Positions 1 through 7,948 of a stretch of 64,000 bases of DNA are shown here, one piece after another (the first letter of the stretch is position 1; every line of letters starts with the position of its first letter). The stretch lies in assembly GCF_026241105.1 (NCBI RefSeq), contig NZ_JAPFFT010000018.1, positions 33,103 to 97,102 of the forward strand. The letters are read 5' to 3'. The notes beneath the pieces are model-generated. The model saw only the letters and a program-made list of their open reading frames with translations. It did no database searches and was not told the origin of the DNA. The translations under genes were made by a program, and so were the position numbers. This DNA is from Arthrobacter rhizophilus (GTDB lineage Bacteria > Actinomycetota > Actinomycetes > Actinomycetales > Micrococcaceae).

Positions 1-1992
1 ACCCGCCGATTCCGCCGGATATTCCGCCGCCAGGACGGGCTGGAGCTCCATTTGTCCTTGCTGGCGGGCGTCGCTGAACGATATGAGGCGCCGTTCTTCC
101 ACGCGGTCCAGCAATACAGCCGGAAACCCGCCGGTGTTTTCCATGCGCTGCCGGTGTCCCGGGGAGGATCAGTTATCCATTCAAAGTGGATCAACGATCT
201 GGGCGAGTTCTATGGCCTCAATCTGCTTCTGGCAGAAACTTCGGCCACGTCCGGCGGGCTCGATTCGCTCTTGGATCCGCATGGGTCCCTCAAACAGGCC
301 CAGAAGCTGGCGGCCCGGGCATTCGGTGCCCAAAAATCGCTGTTTGTCACCAACGGAACCTCAACAGCCAACAAGATCGTGCACCAATCGATTCTTGCGC
401 CCGGAGATGTAGTCCTGGTGGACCGGAACTGCCACAAATCGCACCACTATGCCCTCATGCTGGCTGGCGCGCAGGTCTCCTATTTGGACGCCTACCCGTT
501 GAACGATTTCTCGTTCTATGGAGCAGTTCCCTTGGAGAGCATCAAACGGATGCTCTTGGACTACCGCCGGTCTGGCAGGCTTCACGAGGTCAAGATGCTC
601 GCCCTCACCAACTGCACCTTCGACGGCATCGTCTACGACGTCGAACGGGTCATGGAAGAGTGCCTGGCCATCAAACCGGACTTGGTATTCCTGTGGGACG
701 AGGCGTGGTTCGCGTTCGCGGGCTTCCACCACATCTACCGCCGTCGCACTGCCATGGCCTCGGCACGGTCGCTTGAGGCAAAGTTCTCGGATCCGGCCTA
801 CGCCCGGCGCCATGCCGAACAGTTGCGCGCGCTGGACGCGGCAGGCGCGGCGGCCGGCGGTGGCCAAGCGGCCGGCGAGCCCGACGACGGCGGCCCGGGT
901 TCCGGCGTCGGGCCCGTGAGCGATGAACTGCTACTCAAGACGAGGCTGTTGCCCGATCCGGCGAAGGCCCGCCTGAGGGTCTACTCGACCCAGTCGACCC
1001 ACAAGACCCTGACTTCGCTCCGCCAAGGGTCCATGATCCATATCCATGACCAGGATTTCGGCCAGTTGAACGAGGAGAGCTTCCGGGAGGCGTACATGAC
1101 CCACACCTCCACCTCGCCCAACTACCAAATCCTTGCCTCCCTTGATATGGGACGGCGGCAGGTCGAGTTCGAAGGCTACGAACTGGTGCAACGGCAGGCC
1201 GACCTCGCCGTCAGCATCGCCCAGGCCGTGGCCAGGCATCCCCTGCTGAAGAAGTACTTCCGCGTGCTCGGCACCAGGGACCTCATTCCGGCGCAATACC
1301 GCGAAACCAGCCGGCAAATGCCCCTGCGGGACGGACTGGCCGCGATGTCGGAGGCTTGGGAGCGGGACGAGTTCGTCGTCGATCCGAGCCGTTTGACCCT
1401 GCACATCGGCCTCACCGGCGTGGACGGGGACACTTTCAAGCACGACTACCTGATGGACAAGTACGGGATCCAGGTCAATAAGACGTCACGGAACAGCGTG
1501 CTGTTCATGACCAACATCGGAACCTCGCGGAGTGCCGTCGCCTACCTCGTCGAGGTTCTGGTCAAGCTGGCCGAAACCTTCGAAGACGAGCAATCCGGGC
1601 TGAGTGGCTTGGGCAAGCGGGCCCGCAATGCCCGCGTTGCCGCGCTGACCGGCACGCCCCCACCCCTGCCGGATTTCAGTCGCTTCGCCGAGCGATTCCG
1701 CAAAGACGCACAAACTCCCGATGGCAACATGCGCGCAGCTTACTTCGAGAGCTACAAAGCCGGTTCCTGCGAGTACTTCAGTGCGGCCGAACTCGCACGC
1801 AAGGTCGCCGTGGGCGAAGAAATGGTGTCCGCGTCTTTCGTCACCCCCTACCCGCCCGGATTCCCCGTCTTGGTTCCCGGGCAGGTCATCACGGAGGAGA
1901 TCCTGGCCTTCATGTCGGCACTGGATACGCGGGAGATCCACGGCTTCAATGCCGAGCTAGGATTCCGGGTCCTGACGGGCAAACCCTCGTAG
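1..1992 (+). CDS. Orn/Lys/Arg decarboxylase family PLP enzyme, 5' partial
   Basis: A fold-type I PLP-dependent enzyme of the ornithine/lysine/arginine decarboxylase family, which removes the alpha-carboxyl group of a basic amino acid to make a polyamine precursor. The motif TSGGLDSLLDPHGSL, the run VTNGTSTANKIVH, the aspartate in LWDEAWFAFAG, and the Schiff-base lysine in STQSTHKTL (near codon 318 counted from nt 52) support this. The reading frame is open from the first base of the window and the sequence before the TTG at nt 52 already looks like family sequence, so the true start lies upstream. A Gly/Ala/Asp-rich insert of roughly 40 residues (nt about 830-920) precedes the lysine domain. 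The substrate cannot be decided from sequence. Confidence 0.85.
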   Translation, partial: TRRFRRIFRRQDGLELHLSLLAGVAERYEAPFFHAVQQYSRKPAGVFHALPVSRGGSVIHSKWINDLGEFYGLNLLLAETSATSGGLDSLLDPHGSLKQAQKLAARAFGAQKSLFVTNGTSTANKIVHQSILAPGDVVLVDRNCHKSHHYALMLAGAQVSYLDAYPLNDFSFYGAVPLESIKRMLLDYRRSGRLHEVKMLALTNCTFDGIVYDVERVMEECLAIKPDLVFLWDEAWFAFAGFHHIYRRRTAMASARSLEAKFSDPAYARRHAEQLRALDAAGAAAGGGQAAGEPDDGGPGSGVGPVSDELLLKTRLLPDPAKARLRVYSTQSTHKTLTSLRQGSMIHIHDQDFGQLNEESFREAYMTHTSTSPNYQILASLDMGRRQVEFEGYELVQRQADLAVSIAQAVARHPLLKKYFRVLGTRDLIPAQYRETSRQMPLRDGLAAMSEAWERDEFVVDPSRLTLHIGLTGVDGDTFKHDYLMDKYGIQVNKTSRNSVLFMTNIGTSRSAVAYLVEVLVKLAETFEDEQSGLSGLGKRARNARVAALTGTPPPLPDFSRFAERFRKDAQTPDGNMRAAYFESYKAGSCEYFSAAELARKVAVGEEMVSASFVTPYPPGFPVLVPGQVITEEILAFMSALDTREIHGFNAELGFRVLTGKPS

Positions 1993-2149
1993 CCAGACTC
2001 CACAGGCAATGTCGACGACGGCCGGACACGGGTCCGGGTTAGCCCGCCAACCGCCGTCGTACTTCATCAAACGCTCGTGCAGATTTCGACCCCAATCCAC
2101 CGACCCTCCATCACTTTTAGGGCAAATACCGTCAACGCTCGCGCACAAG

Positions 2150-2226
2150 ACGTGAGCGAGGGTCACCCCAAAGGCATATAAGTGAGCGAGCGACGGGCCT
2201 GGAGGGCACATACGTGAGCGAGCGTT
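2150..2226. repeat. Array 1 of the TGAGCGAGCGT periodic repeat
   Basis: Three copies of a GTGAGCGAG core begin at 2152, 2182 and 2214, spaced 30 and 32 bp. Each later copy is preceded by a CATA-type box. The array sits between two convergent genes and belongs to the dispersed family described in the findings. No coding potential is evident. Confidence 0.75.
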
Positions 2227-2230
2227 CCGC

Positions 2231-2623
2231 TTAGCCGAGCGCAACGGCCAGAATGCCGAGCACGACGGCGAGTAGCGGCGTCGTGCCCTGAAGAACCGCG
2301 GCGCGGAGGTACTTTTTGCCGCTCAAGGCAAGCACGATTGCCGCCAGCAGCATGGAGCCGCACGAGCTGAAGACGAGGGTCCAACCCACCTGCGGGTGAC
2401 CGAGCGCGACCACCGCGATCCCGGCGAGCGCGCCAATGGCGAGGAAAAGGTTGTAGAAGCCCTGGTTGTACGCGAGGGGCTTGGTGGTTTCGGCGTCGGC
2501 TTGGGACGAGACGCTGAAACGCTTCCACGTGGCTGGGCGAGTCCAAGTGATGGACTCCATGCTGAAGATGTAGACGTGCAGCAAACCGGCAATGAGGGCA
2601 AAAAGCAAGGAGGCCAGGATCAT
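2231..2623 (-). CDS. DUF1304 family small membrane protein
   Basis: A 130-residue protein with four hydrophobic segments (about residues 1-20, 52-72, 78-100 and 108-130) and the family feature YNQGFYNLFLAIG, which matches DUF1304 integral membrane proteins. The length is normal for the family. No function is established. It stands alone: the next gene on this strand lies further right (3' end at 2659) and the repeat array lies just beyond its stop. Confidence 0.8.
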   Translation of the reverse strand: MILASLLFALIAGLLHVYIFSMESITWTRPATWKRFSVSSQADAETTKPLAYNQGFYNLFLAIGALAGIAVVALGHPQVGWTLVFSSCGSMLLAAIVLALSGKKYLRAAVLQGTTPLLAVVLGILAVALG

Positions 2624-2658
2624 GTGCTGATCCTAGCCTCCGTGTGTTTCGGGAGGGG

Positions 2659-3558
2659 TTAGTTTGAGCGCCTGGTGGGCGCGACGACCTTGATAACTGC
2701 GGAGTCGTCGGCGGCGGCGAGGCCTTGGGCCTGGCCGAGGAGGTAGAGCTGTTCGGCAGCGGCGGCAACGGGTGCGGCCAGGCCGGCGGCGCGGGTGGCC
2801 TTGCCGACGATGCCCATGTCCTTGACGAAGATATCCAGGCGGCTGAGGACCTCGGCGCCTTCCTCGTTGTATGCCTCGAGGATTCGGGGGCCGCGGTTGG
2901 ACAGCATGAACGAGCCGGCGGCACCTGCTTCCAGGGCGGCGAGGGTCTTCGCCTGATCCAATCCGAGGGCGTCAGCGAGTGCCATTGCCTCGGCGGCAGC
3001 GGCGATGTGGACACCGCAGAGGAGCTGGTTGACGGTCTTCAGAGCCTGGCCGTCACCGGGTTTGTCGCCCACGATGCTCAGGGTGGAGGCCAACAGTTCC
3101 AGCGCGGGGCGTGCTTTTTCGCGGGCGGCCGGCGTCGCGCCAACCACGATCAGGAGGTCGCCCTCGCCGGCACGCTTGGGGCCGCCGGAAAGGGGCGCGT
3201 CAACGAGTTCGACGCCGTACTCCGCCAGGCGGGCCACAGTGGCCGGAATCGCTTCAGTACCGACAGTGCTGCCGAGGATCACGACGGCGCCCGGCTTGAG
3301 CACCGGCGCGACGCCGTTGGCGCCGAAGAGGACGTCGTCGAGCTGTTCGCCGTTGCGCACGGCAAGGAGCAGGGCATCGGCGCCTTCCGACGCTTCACGG
3401 GCCGAAGCGAAGGTGCGGATTCCGGCGTCGGCGGCGAGCTTCAGCCTCGATTCGGCGATGTCGAAGCCGTGGACAGTCAGCTGGGTTGCCAGGCGGGTGG
3501 CCATCGGCAGGCCCATGGCGCCAAGGCCGAGGACGGCGACGGTGTAGTTGCTGGTCAT
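2659..3558 (-). CDS. ltnD: NAD-dependent L-threonate dehydrogenase-like enzyme (3-hydroxyisobutyrate dehydrogenase superfamily)
   Basis: A beta-hydroxyacid dehydrogenase: N-terminal Rossmann motif VLGLGAMGLPMA, substrate motif DAPLSGGPKRAGEGDL, and catalytic lysine region GQALKTVNQLL. Members next to an OtnK kinase oxidise four-carbon sugar acids (L-threonate or D-erythronate) to the 2-oxo acid. The ATG at 3558 is preferred over an in-frame ATG at 3570, because GGAGAA lies four bases before it and overlaps the upstream ATG. It follows the kinase gene on the same strand with a gap of about two dozen bases, so the two are probably co-transcribed. The exact C4 substrate is inferred. Confidence 0.82.
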   Translation of the reverse strand: MTSNYTVAVLGLGAMGLPMATRLATQLTVHGFDIAESRLKLAADAGIRTFASAREASEGADALLLAVRNGEQLDDVLFGANGVAPVLKPGAVVILGSTVGTEAIPATVARLAEYGVELVDAPLSGGPKRAGEGDLLIVVGATPAAREKARPALELLASTLSIVGDKPGDGQALKTVNQLLCGVHIAAAAEAMALADALGLDQAKTLAALEAGAAGSFMLSNRGPRILEAYNEEGAEVLSRLDIFVKDMGIVGKATRAAGLAAPVAAAAEQLYLLGQAQGLAAADDSAVIKVVAPTRRSN

Positions 3559-3581
3559 GGTGTTCTCCATTGAATTCAGTG

Positions 3582-5084
3582 TTAGAAAGTGTTGCTGAGC
3601 TTGCGCGTGACCTGCGCCAGGGATTCGTCATCGCCCACGTTGCCGGCGAAGACGATGTACGGGATGCCCTTCGCGGGTCCGTCCACCGGCTCCCACAGGG
3701 AGACGATGCCGGGCAGCATAGGGCCGCGAACAATCGCGTGGCGGATTTCCAGGCCGTGCGCGGCCACATCCGAGGACGTGATCCCACCCTTGGCGATGAC
3801 GAAGCGCGGCGGGAAGGCCTTGAGCGTCCGGTTCACGATCGCCACGACGGCGGCAGAGACGGTGCGGGCAATCTGCAGGCTCGCCGCGGCGTCGTCGGTC
3901 TTGATGAGCAGGCGGCTCGTGTGGACAATCACGTCGCCGCTGTGGAGGGCGTCGACGACGGCGGCGACCGTTTCGTCGAGATAGGCTTCCGCGCCGCCGA
4001 CGAGAAGCCTCTCGACGTCGATCTCGACGATGCGGGCAGCTCTGTGCTGGGCGGTCAGGACGTTGAGCTGGCGCGTGGTGAGGCCGACATGGGAGCCAAC
4101 AACAATGAGGCCCCCGGCTGTGGAGGGAGTGTTGCCTTCGTAGGCTTCCTCGCCGCTGAGTGCCTCGCGGATTTCCTGGCCGATGCGGCCGCGGACGAAC
4201 GGCGGGCCGACGCGGTAAAGCAGCTTCTTGCCGCGGCGTTCGGCCTCTTCGAGTCCAAGGGCGAGTGCACGGAGGTCGTTCTCGGTGACAATGTCCGCGA
4301 CGATCGGCGTGGATTTGGTAGCCGGTTCGATGGCATCGGCGATGGCCTTCGCGGAGAGCTCGGGATCTCCGGCGGATCCGTTCGCAGCGGCAGCGCCGGC
4401 GCGGATGATGTTCAGGTCGAGGACGATCACATCGCTGGCCGGGAAGCGGCCCTGCGACTTTTCCTCCACATATTTGGCCATCTCGGAGTTGGCGAACCCG
4501 AAGCTCGCATCCTTGGCGAACTCGGTCTCGGCAACCGGGGTGAGCTTGCCGGCGTCGTCCCCGGTGCCGCGCATGTAGTGCACGCCGCCAATGGTGACCC
4601 GTCCCGCGTCGGGAAACGCCGGGACTATCACGACGCCGTCGGTCGCTTCTCCGGTCACGTCGGCGACGGTGGCTGCAATGACGTTCGGTTCCAGCGGATA
4701 GTGGCCGCGGAGGGTGGAATCGGAGCGGCTGACAAATCCGAGGCGAACATCCTTGGCGGCTGCGGCGACGGCGTTGCGGACGATTTCCTCGTTGCGGGCA
4801 GCGGCCTCAACCGGGTCCAGGCTGCGGGTGTTGGTCAGCACGTACACCGCGGGCTGGGACTTGCTTTCCGCGATGTGGGCGAACGCCCACGCGAAATCGG
4901 CGACCTCCCAGCGGGTAAGAACCGGCAGGTTGGCGACTGACTGGGTGCCCGTGGGGTCGTCGTCGAGGACTACCAGGACGCGGGGCGAGTTTGCGGAAGA
5001 CGCTGCTACGGCGTCGGCAACCAGCTGCGCGGGGATCTGGACTTCAGCCGGGAAGGCGGCCAGAACATCGGCTTCAAGGGTCAC
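3582..5084 (-). CDS. otnK: Four-carbon acid sugar kinase, 3-oxo-tetronate kinase type (DUF1537)
   Basis: A 500-residue member of the OtnK/DUF1537 family, which phosphorylates 3-oxo-tetronate to 3-oxo-tetronate 4-phosphate. The N-terminal domain carries DDDPTG (residues 41-46). The C-terminal nucleotide-binding domain has VIVHTSR, the run RFVIAKGGITSSDVAAHGL and a late PGIVSLWEPVDGPAKG segment. The start is a GTG with GGAG six bases upstream. It is the first gene of a two-gene unit with the dehydrogenase. An operator palindrome for the neighbouring GntR-type regulator lies 46 bp upstream. The aldolase (OtnC) and isomerase (OtnI) that usually complete the pathway are not in this window. Confidence 0.88.
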   Translation of the reverse strand: MTLEADVLAAFPAEVQIPAQLVADAVAASSANSPRVLVVLDDDPTGTQSVANLPVLTRWEVADFAWAFAHIAESKSQPAVYVLTNTRSLDPVEAAARNEEIVRNAVAAAAKDVRLGFVSRSDSTLRGHYPLEPNVIAATVADVTGEATDGVVIVPAFPDAGRVTIGGVHYMRGTGDDAGKLTPVAETEFAKDASFGFANSEMAKYVEEKSQGRFPASDVIVLDLNIIRAGAAAANGSAGDPELSAKAIADAIEPATKSTPIVADIVTENDLRALALGLEEAERRGKKLLYRVGPPFVRGRIGQEIREALSGEEAYEGNTPSTAGGLIVVGSHVGLTTRQLNVLTAQHRAARIVEIDVERLLVGGAEAYLDETVAAVVDALHSGDVIVHTSRLLIKTDDAAASLQIARTVSAAVVAIVNRTLKAFPPRFVIAKGGITSSDVAAHGLEIRHAIVRGPMLPGIVSLWEPVDGPAKGIPYIVFAGNVGDDESLAQVTRKLSNTF

Positions 5085-5129
5085 TGTGCACTCCGTCGTG
5101 GGAAATCTCTGGTTCTGAACGTAAATGTA

Positions 5130-5144
5130 AGATGTCAGACATCT
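5130..5144. promoter_or_regulatory. GntR/FadR-type operator, copy 1 (upstream of otnK and the alpha/beta hydrolase)
   Basis: A 15-bp perfect dyad, AGATGTC-A-GACATCT, in the 130-bp gap between otnK (leftward) and the alpha/beta-hydrolase gene (rightward). The same 15 bp with identical flanks (TA before, AA after) recur at 6036-6050, directly in front of the FadR-type regulator gene. Size and symmetry fit operators of FadR-subfamily GntR proteins. Confidence 0.75.
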
Positions 5145-5214
5145 AATATTTGAATGCTAGTGTGACACACCCACTTTCGGCTGTGCAAGTGTCAGTCGTC
5201 ACTATGCTTGGCGC

Positions 5215-6036
5215 ATGCTTCAAGAGCCTCCCGCCGTCGCGGCGCTGCACGTGGACATGCGCCATCCAACGGCCGCCATCACGACGCCGGCCCTCCAGTC
5301 CCAGCCTCCCGTCCTGTTGCTGCACGGCTGGGCCTCGACGTCCGCTTATTGGGAGCCGCTCGCCGCCGAATTGCTCGACGCCGGGCGTTCAGTGTGGATC
5401 GTCGATTTGCCTGGGTATCACCGCGGCGATGCATTGCCTCCGGGCTTCGAGTGGACGCTTGAGTCGGCGGCGGCTTCCGTTGCGGCCATCGCCGCCCGGA
5501 ACCCCTCGCCGGTCCACATCGCGGGCCACTCCATGGGCGGCAGCGTGGCGCTGACACTGGCCGCAAAGCATCCGGAGTTGGTGGCGAGTGTGGCCCTGAT
5601 CGGCATGGTGCCGGCCCCGCCGAACGATGCCTTCAAGTCGATGCTCGAATCCCAGCTCGGCCAAGGCTTCATTGACGACGCGACGCGCGCTAAATGCATG
5701 AAAGCCTGGTTTGGGGCGTTGCTTACGGAGGACGAACGGCTGCTGAGCCGCGGATTCGAGCTCCCGTTTGAGGTTCTGGGGCCTAGCGGCCTCGCGGCAA
5801 TGGCGGGCGTGGCTGCGGATGTCCCCGAAAAGGTGACCGTGCCGACCCTAGTGATTGCCGGCGTCGGGGACCGCTTACGCTCGCTGGACCAGGCGGAAGC
5901 CTTCGTAGCGGCCAGTCCCATGCGAAGGCTGGCGGCCATCCCGAACGCCGGGCACAGCCTCCATTGGGAGCAGCCGCATGCTTGTGCGGTGGCGCTCGGC
6001 GCGTTTTGGGACGAAAGCCGGCAACCCTCGGCGTAA
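5215..6036 (+). CDS. Alpha/beta hydrolase in the C4 sugar-acid locus
   Basis: A 273-residue alpha/beta-hydrolase: oxyanion motif LLLHGWAS, nucleophile elbow GHSMGGS with serine at residue 106, probable acid in GVGDRLRSL, and histidine in NAGHSLHWEQ. It lies between the divergent otnK and the GntR-type regulator, and its stop codon TAA forms the left edge of the second operator. Both operators flank it, so it is probably part of the same regulon. Hydrolysis of a sugar-acid lactone would fit the context, but this is inference only; the fold accommodates many ester and lactone substrates. Confidence 0.8.
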   Translation: MLQEPPAVAALHVDMRHPTAAITTPALQSQPPVLLLHGWASTSAYWEPLAAELLDAGRSVWIVDLPGYHRGDALPPGFEWTLESAAASVAAIAARNPSPVHIAGHSMGGSVALTLAAKHPELVASVALIGMVPAPPNDAFKSMLESQLGQGFIDDATRAKCMKAWFGALLTEDERLLSRGFELPFEVLGPSGLAAMAGVAADVPEKVTVPTLVIAGVGDRLRSLDQAEAFVAASPMRRLAAIPNAGHSLHWEQPHACAVALGAFWDESRQPSA

Positions 6037-6050
6037 GATGTCAGACATCT
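6036..6050. promoter_or_regulatory. GntR/FadR-type operator, copy 2 (autoregulatory)
   Basis: Identical to the 15-bp dyad at 5130-5144. It begins at the last base of the hydrolase stop codon and lies 15 bp before the start of the GntR-family gene, which suggests autoregulation. Confidence 0.75.
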
Positions 6051-6064
6051 AAGAACGGAGCACC

Positions 6065-6766
6065 ATGGCACGCAAGTCGCTGGTCGGCGTCGTAGCTGAC
6101 GAGCTACTGGACCGCATCGTCGCGGGCGAATTTCCGCCGGGCACTGTGGTTCCCGGCGAACTTGAGTTGAGCGCAAAGCATGAGGTCAGCCGCATGACCG
6201 TGCGCGAGGCGATGAAAACCCTCGAGGCGCAGCGAATCCTGAGCGTCGAGCGTGGCCGGGGAACGTTCGTCAATCCCCTGAACCGCTGGGCTTCCCTTGA
6301 AGCGGTATTGCGTGCGGTTTCGGAAGGAAAGAACGACGCCGCAGCGGCCGTCCAGCTCATCGAGCTGCGGCGCATGCTCGAGACCGGCGCCTGCGAACTC
6401 GCCGCCTCACGGGTCTCCCCCGAGGAAATCGACCAGCTGCAGGTTCATGTGTCCGCCATGCAGAAAGCCCACGATTCCAATGATGTGAGCGCGTTCGTCG
6501 AGGCGGACCTCGGGTTCCACGATGTCATCCTGCATGCTTCCGGCAACGTGTTCGTGGCCGTGCTCTTCGAACCCCTGCACCGCGTCTTGGAAGCCCGGCG
6601 CACCCAGACCTCGCAAATCCCCGACATCCAGCGGCACGCGATCGGACATCACCGGGCCATCCTGAAAGCCCTCGAAGCCGGAGACTCTCCCCGCGCCCGC
6701 GAGGCCATGGACGCGCACATGCAGCAAACCCTGGACGACCTCAAGACGTACGTCCTGGAGGCGTAA
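6065..6766 (+). CDS. FadR-subfamily GntR transcriptional regulator
   Basis: A 233-residue regulator with an N-terminal winged helix-turn-helix (about residues 6-72, with PGTVVPGELELSAKHEVSR and MTVREAMKTLE) and a C-terminal all-helical FCD ligand domain. The FCD metal/ligand residues appear as the aspartate and histidine of ADLGFHDVI and the later HHRAIL and AMDAHM histidines. GGAG lies four bases before the ATG. It is predicted to bind the two dyads at 5130 and 6036 and to respond to a sugar acid or a pathway intermediate. The ligand is not known. Confidence 0.9.
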   Translation: MARKSLVGVVADELLDRIVAGEFPPGTVVPGELELSAKHEVSRMTVREAMKTLEAQRILSVERGRGTFVNPLNRWASLEAVLRAVSEGKNDAAAAVQLIELRRMLETGACELAASRVSPEEIDQLQVHVSAMQKAHDSNDVSAFVEADLGFHDVILHASGNVFVAVLFEPLHRVLEARRTQTSQIPDIQRHAIGHHRAILKALEAGDSPRAREAMDAHMQQTLDDLKTYVLEA

Positions 6767-6794
6767 GTTCCCTGAACGCCCGCTCACATATGCA

Positions 6795-6850
6795 GGCCGA
6801 TTCCCCAACCCTCCTGCACCTATATGGGCCGATTCCCCAACCCTCCTGCA
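6795..6850. repeat. Array 2, variant of the 32-bp periodic repeat
   Basis: Two exact 24-bp copies (6795-6818 and 6827-6850) begin 32 bp apart. Each contains GATTCCCCAACCCTCCTGCA and is preceded by a CATAT or CTATAT box. The CCCAACCCTC part also occurs in the inverted half of array 4 near 24230, so this is probably a diverged member of the same family with CTGCA in place of the CGCTCA core. It lies between convergent genes. Confidence 0.6.
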
Positions 6851-6945
6851 GATCATGAAGTCGTCCCGTACTTTGACCTGATAGGTGAGCAAGTATCGGC
6901 CGGGGGGTTCCAACCGGAGGGCGGACCCTTCAATCCAAAAGTTAC

Positions 6946-7830
6946 TCACATGAGCCCGTCGAGGCAGGCTGCCCTGAGTTTGCTCACAAGGGGCGACTCC
7001 GACATCTCTGCGCTGCAGATCAAACTGACCTTCGATATGGCATTCGAGTCCTCGATGTCCAGGTAAGTCAGGCCGGGAATAGCAAATGCCTTGAGGGAAT
7101 CGGGAACAACCGCGACGCCGAGCCTCGCAGCCACGAGGCCCAGGATTGTGGGGAACTGAACCGCCTCCTGAGCGATGTCGAACTCTACGTCTGAGGAATG
7201 GAGTAGCGCGGCGATGTGGTCGAACAGCCGCGAGATGCGGTTTCTCGGGAAGGCGATGAACTTCTCCCCCGCCAATTCTCCCAAACTCACCGAGGAGCGG
7301 GCGGCCAGCCGATGATCCACGGCCACCGCAACTACCAGGGGCTCATTCCGCAGAAGGGTCTGGGATATGCCAGGACCAGCCCTGACCTCCCTCGCGATTC
7401 CAGCGTCCAGGTTTCCCGCGGCGATGAGGTCCATCTGCTCATCCGTGGTTACTTCCCTGAGATCAAGTTCGATACCTGGCCACTCGGACCGGAGGTACCT
7501 GACGACAGGTGGGATTGCCGAAATTGCGGCCGACGAGACGAAGCCCAGCCGAAGCCGTCCGATTTCGCCGTTTCGTGCCTGACGCAGGGCCGCGGCCATT
7601 GCTTCGTATTGGGTCAGGACTTTCCTGGCATGGGTCAAAAGCAGTTCGCCATCAGCGGTGAGCTGGACATTGCGCGAATTGCGCACGAAGAGCTGCACTT
7701 TGCATTCCTCTTCGAGTTTTCGAATCTGTTGGCTGAGGGGAGGCTGCGCCATATGCAGGCGCTCAGCAGCGCGATTGAAATGCAATTCCTCGGCCACCGC
7801 GACGAACAGTTCAAGGCGTCGAAGGTTCAT
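6946..7830 (-). CDS. LysR family transcriptional regulator
   Basis: A 294-residue LysR-type regulator. The N-terminal winged helix is in MNLRRLELFVAVAEELHF and RAAERLHMAQPPLSQQIRKLE (residues about 1-60), followed by the two-lobed effector domain (about 90-290; GRLRLGFVSSAA). The overall pattern resembles the BenM/CatM group, which answers to small acids. It is divergent from the aldehyde dehydrogenase operon with 118 bp between the start codons, the usual arrangement for a LysR protein controlling its neighbour. The effector is unknown and is probably the substrate or an intermediate of that operon. Confidence 0.88.
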   Translation of the reverse strand: MNLRRLELFVAVAEELHFNRAAERLHMAQPPLSQQIRKLEEECKVQLFVRNSRNVQLTADGELLLTHARKVLTQYEAMAAALRQARNGEIGRLRLGFVSSAAISAIPPVVRYLRSEWPGIELDLREVTTDEQMDLIAAGNLDAGIAREVRAGPGISQTLLRNEPLVVAVAVDHRLAARSSVSLGELAGEKFIAFPRNRISRLFDHIAALLHSSDVEFDIAQEAVQFPTILGLVAARLGVAVVPDSLKAFAIPGLTYLDIEDSNAISKVSLICSAEMSESPLVSKLRAACLDGLM

Positions 7831-7850
7831 GGAACAAGACTAAACAGATA

Positions 7851-7864
7851 TTGATGTTCGTCAA
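7851..7864. promoter_or_regulatory. Candidate LysR-type box
   Basis: A short dyad TTGA-N6-TCAA in the divergent promoter region between the lysR gene and the aldehyde dehydrogenase gene. Position and AT-rich flanks fit a LysR site, but a four-base arm occurs often by chance. Confidence 0.3.
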
Positions 7865-7948
7865 ATAGATACTTCAGTGGCCGGGCCGCGAGGTCTACCG
7901 TTGATCGTGAGGACAGTCACACATCAACAAGCAGCAAGAGGTTAGAGA

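Noticed and set aside
2150..2226. Regularly spaced short repeats as a CRISPR array
   Set aside because: The conserved core is only 11-12 bp, there are two to four units per site, copies occur in both orientations, and no cas gene is present.
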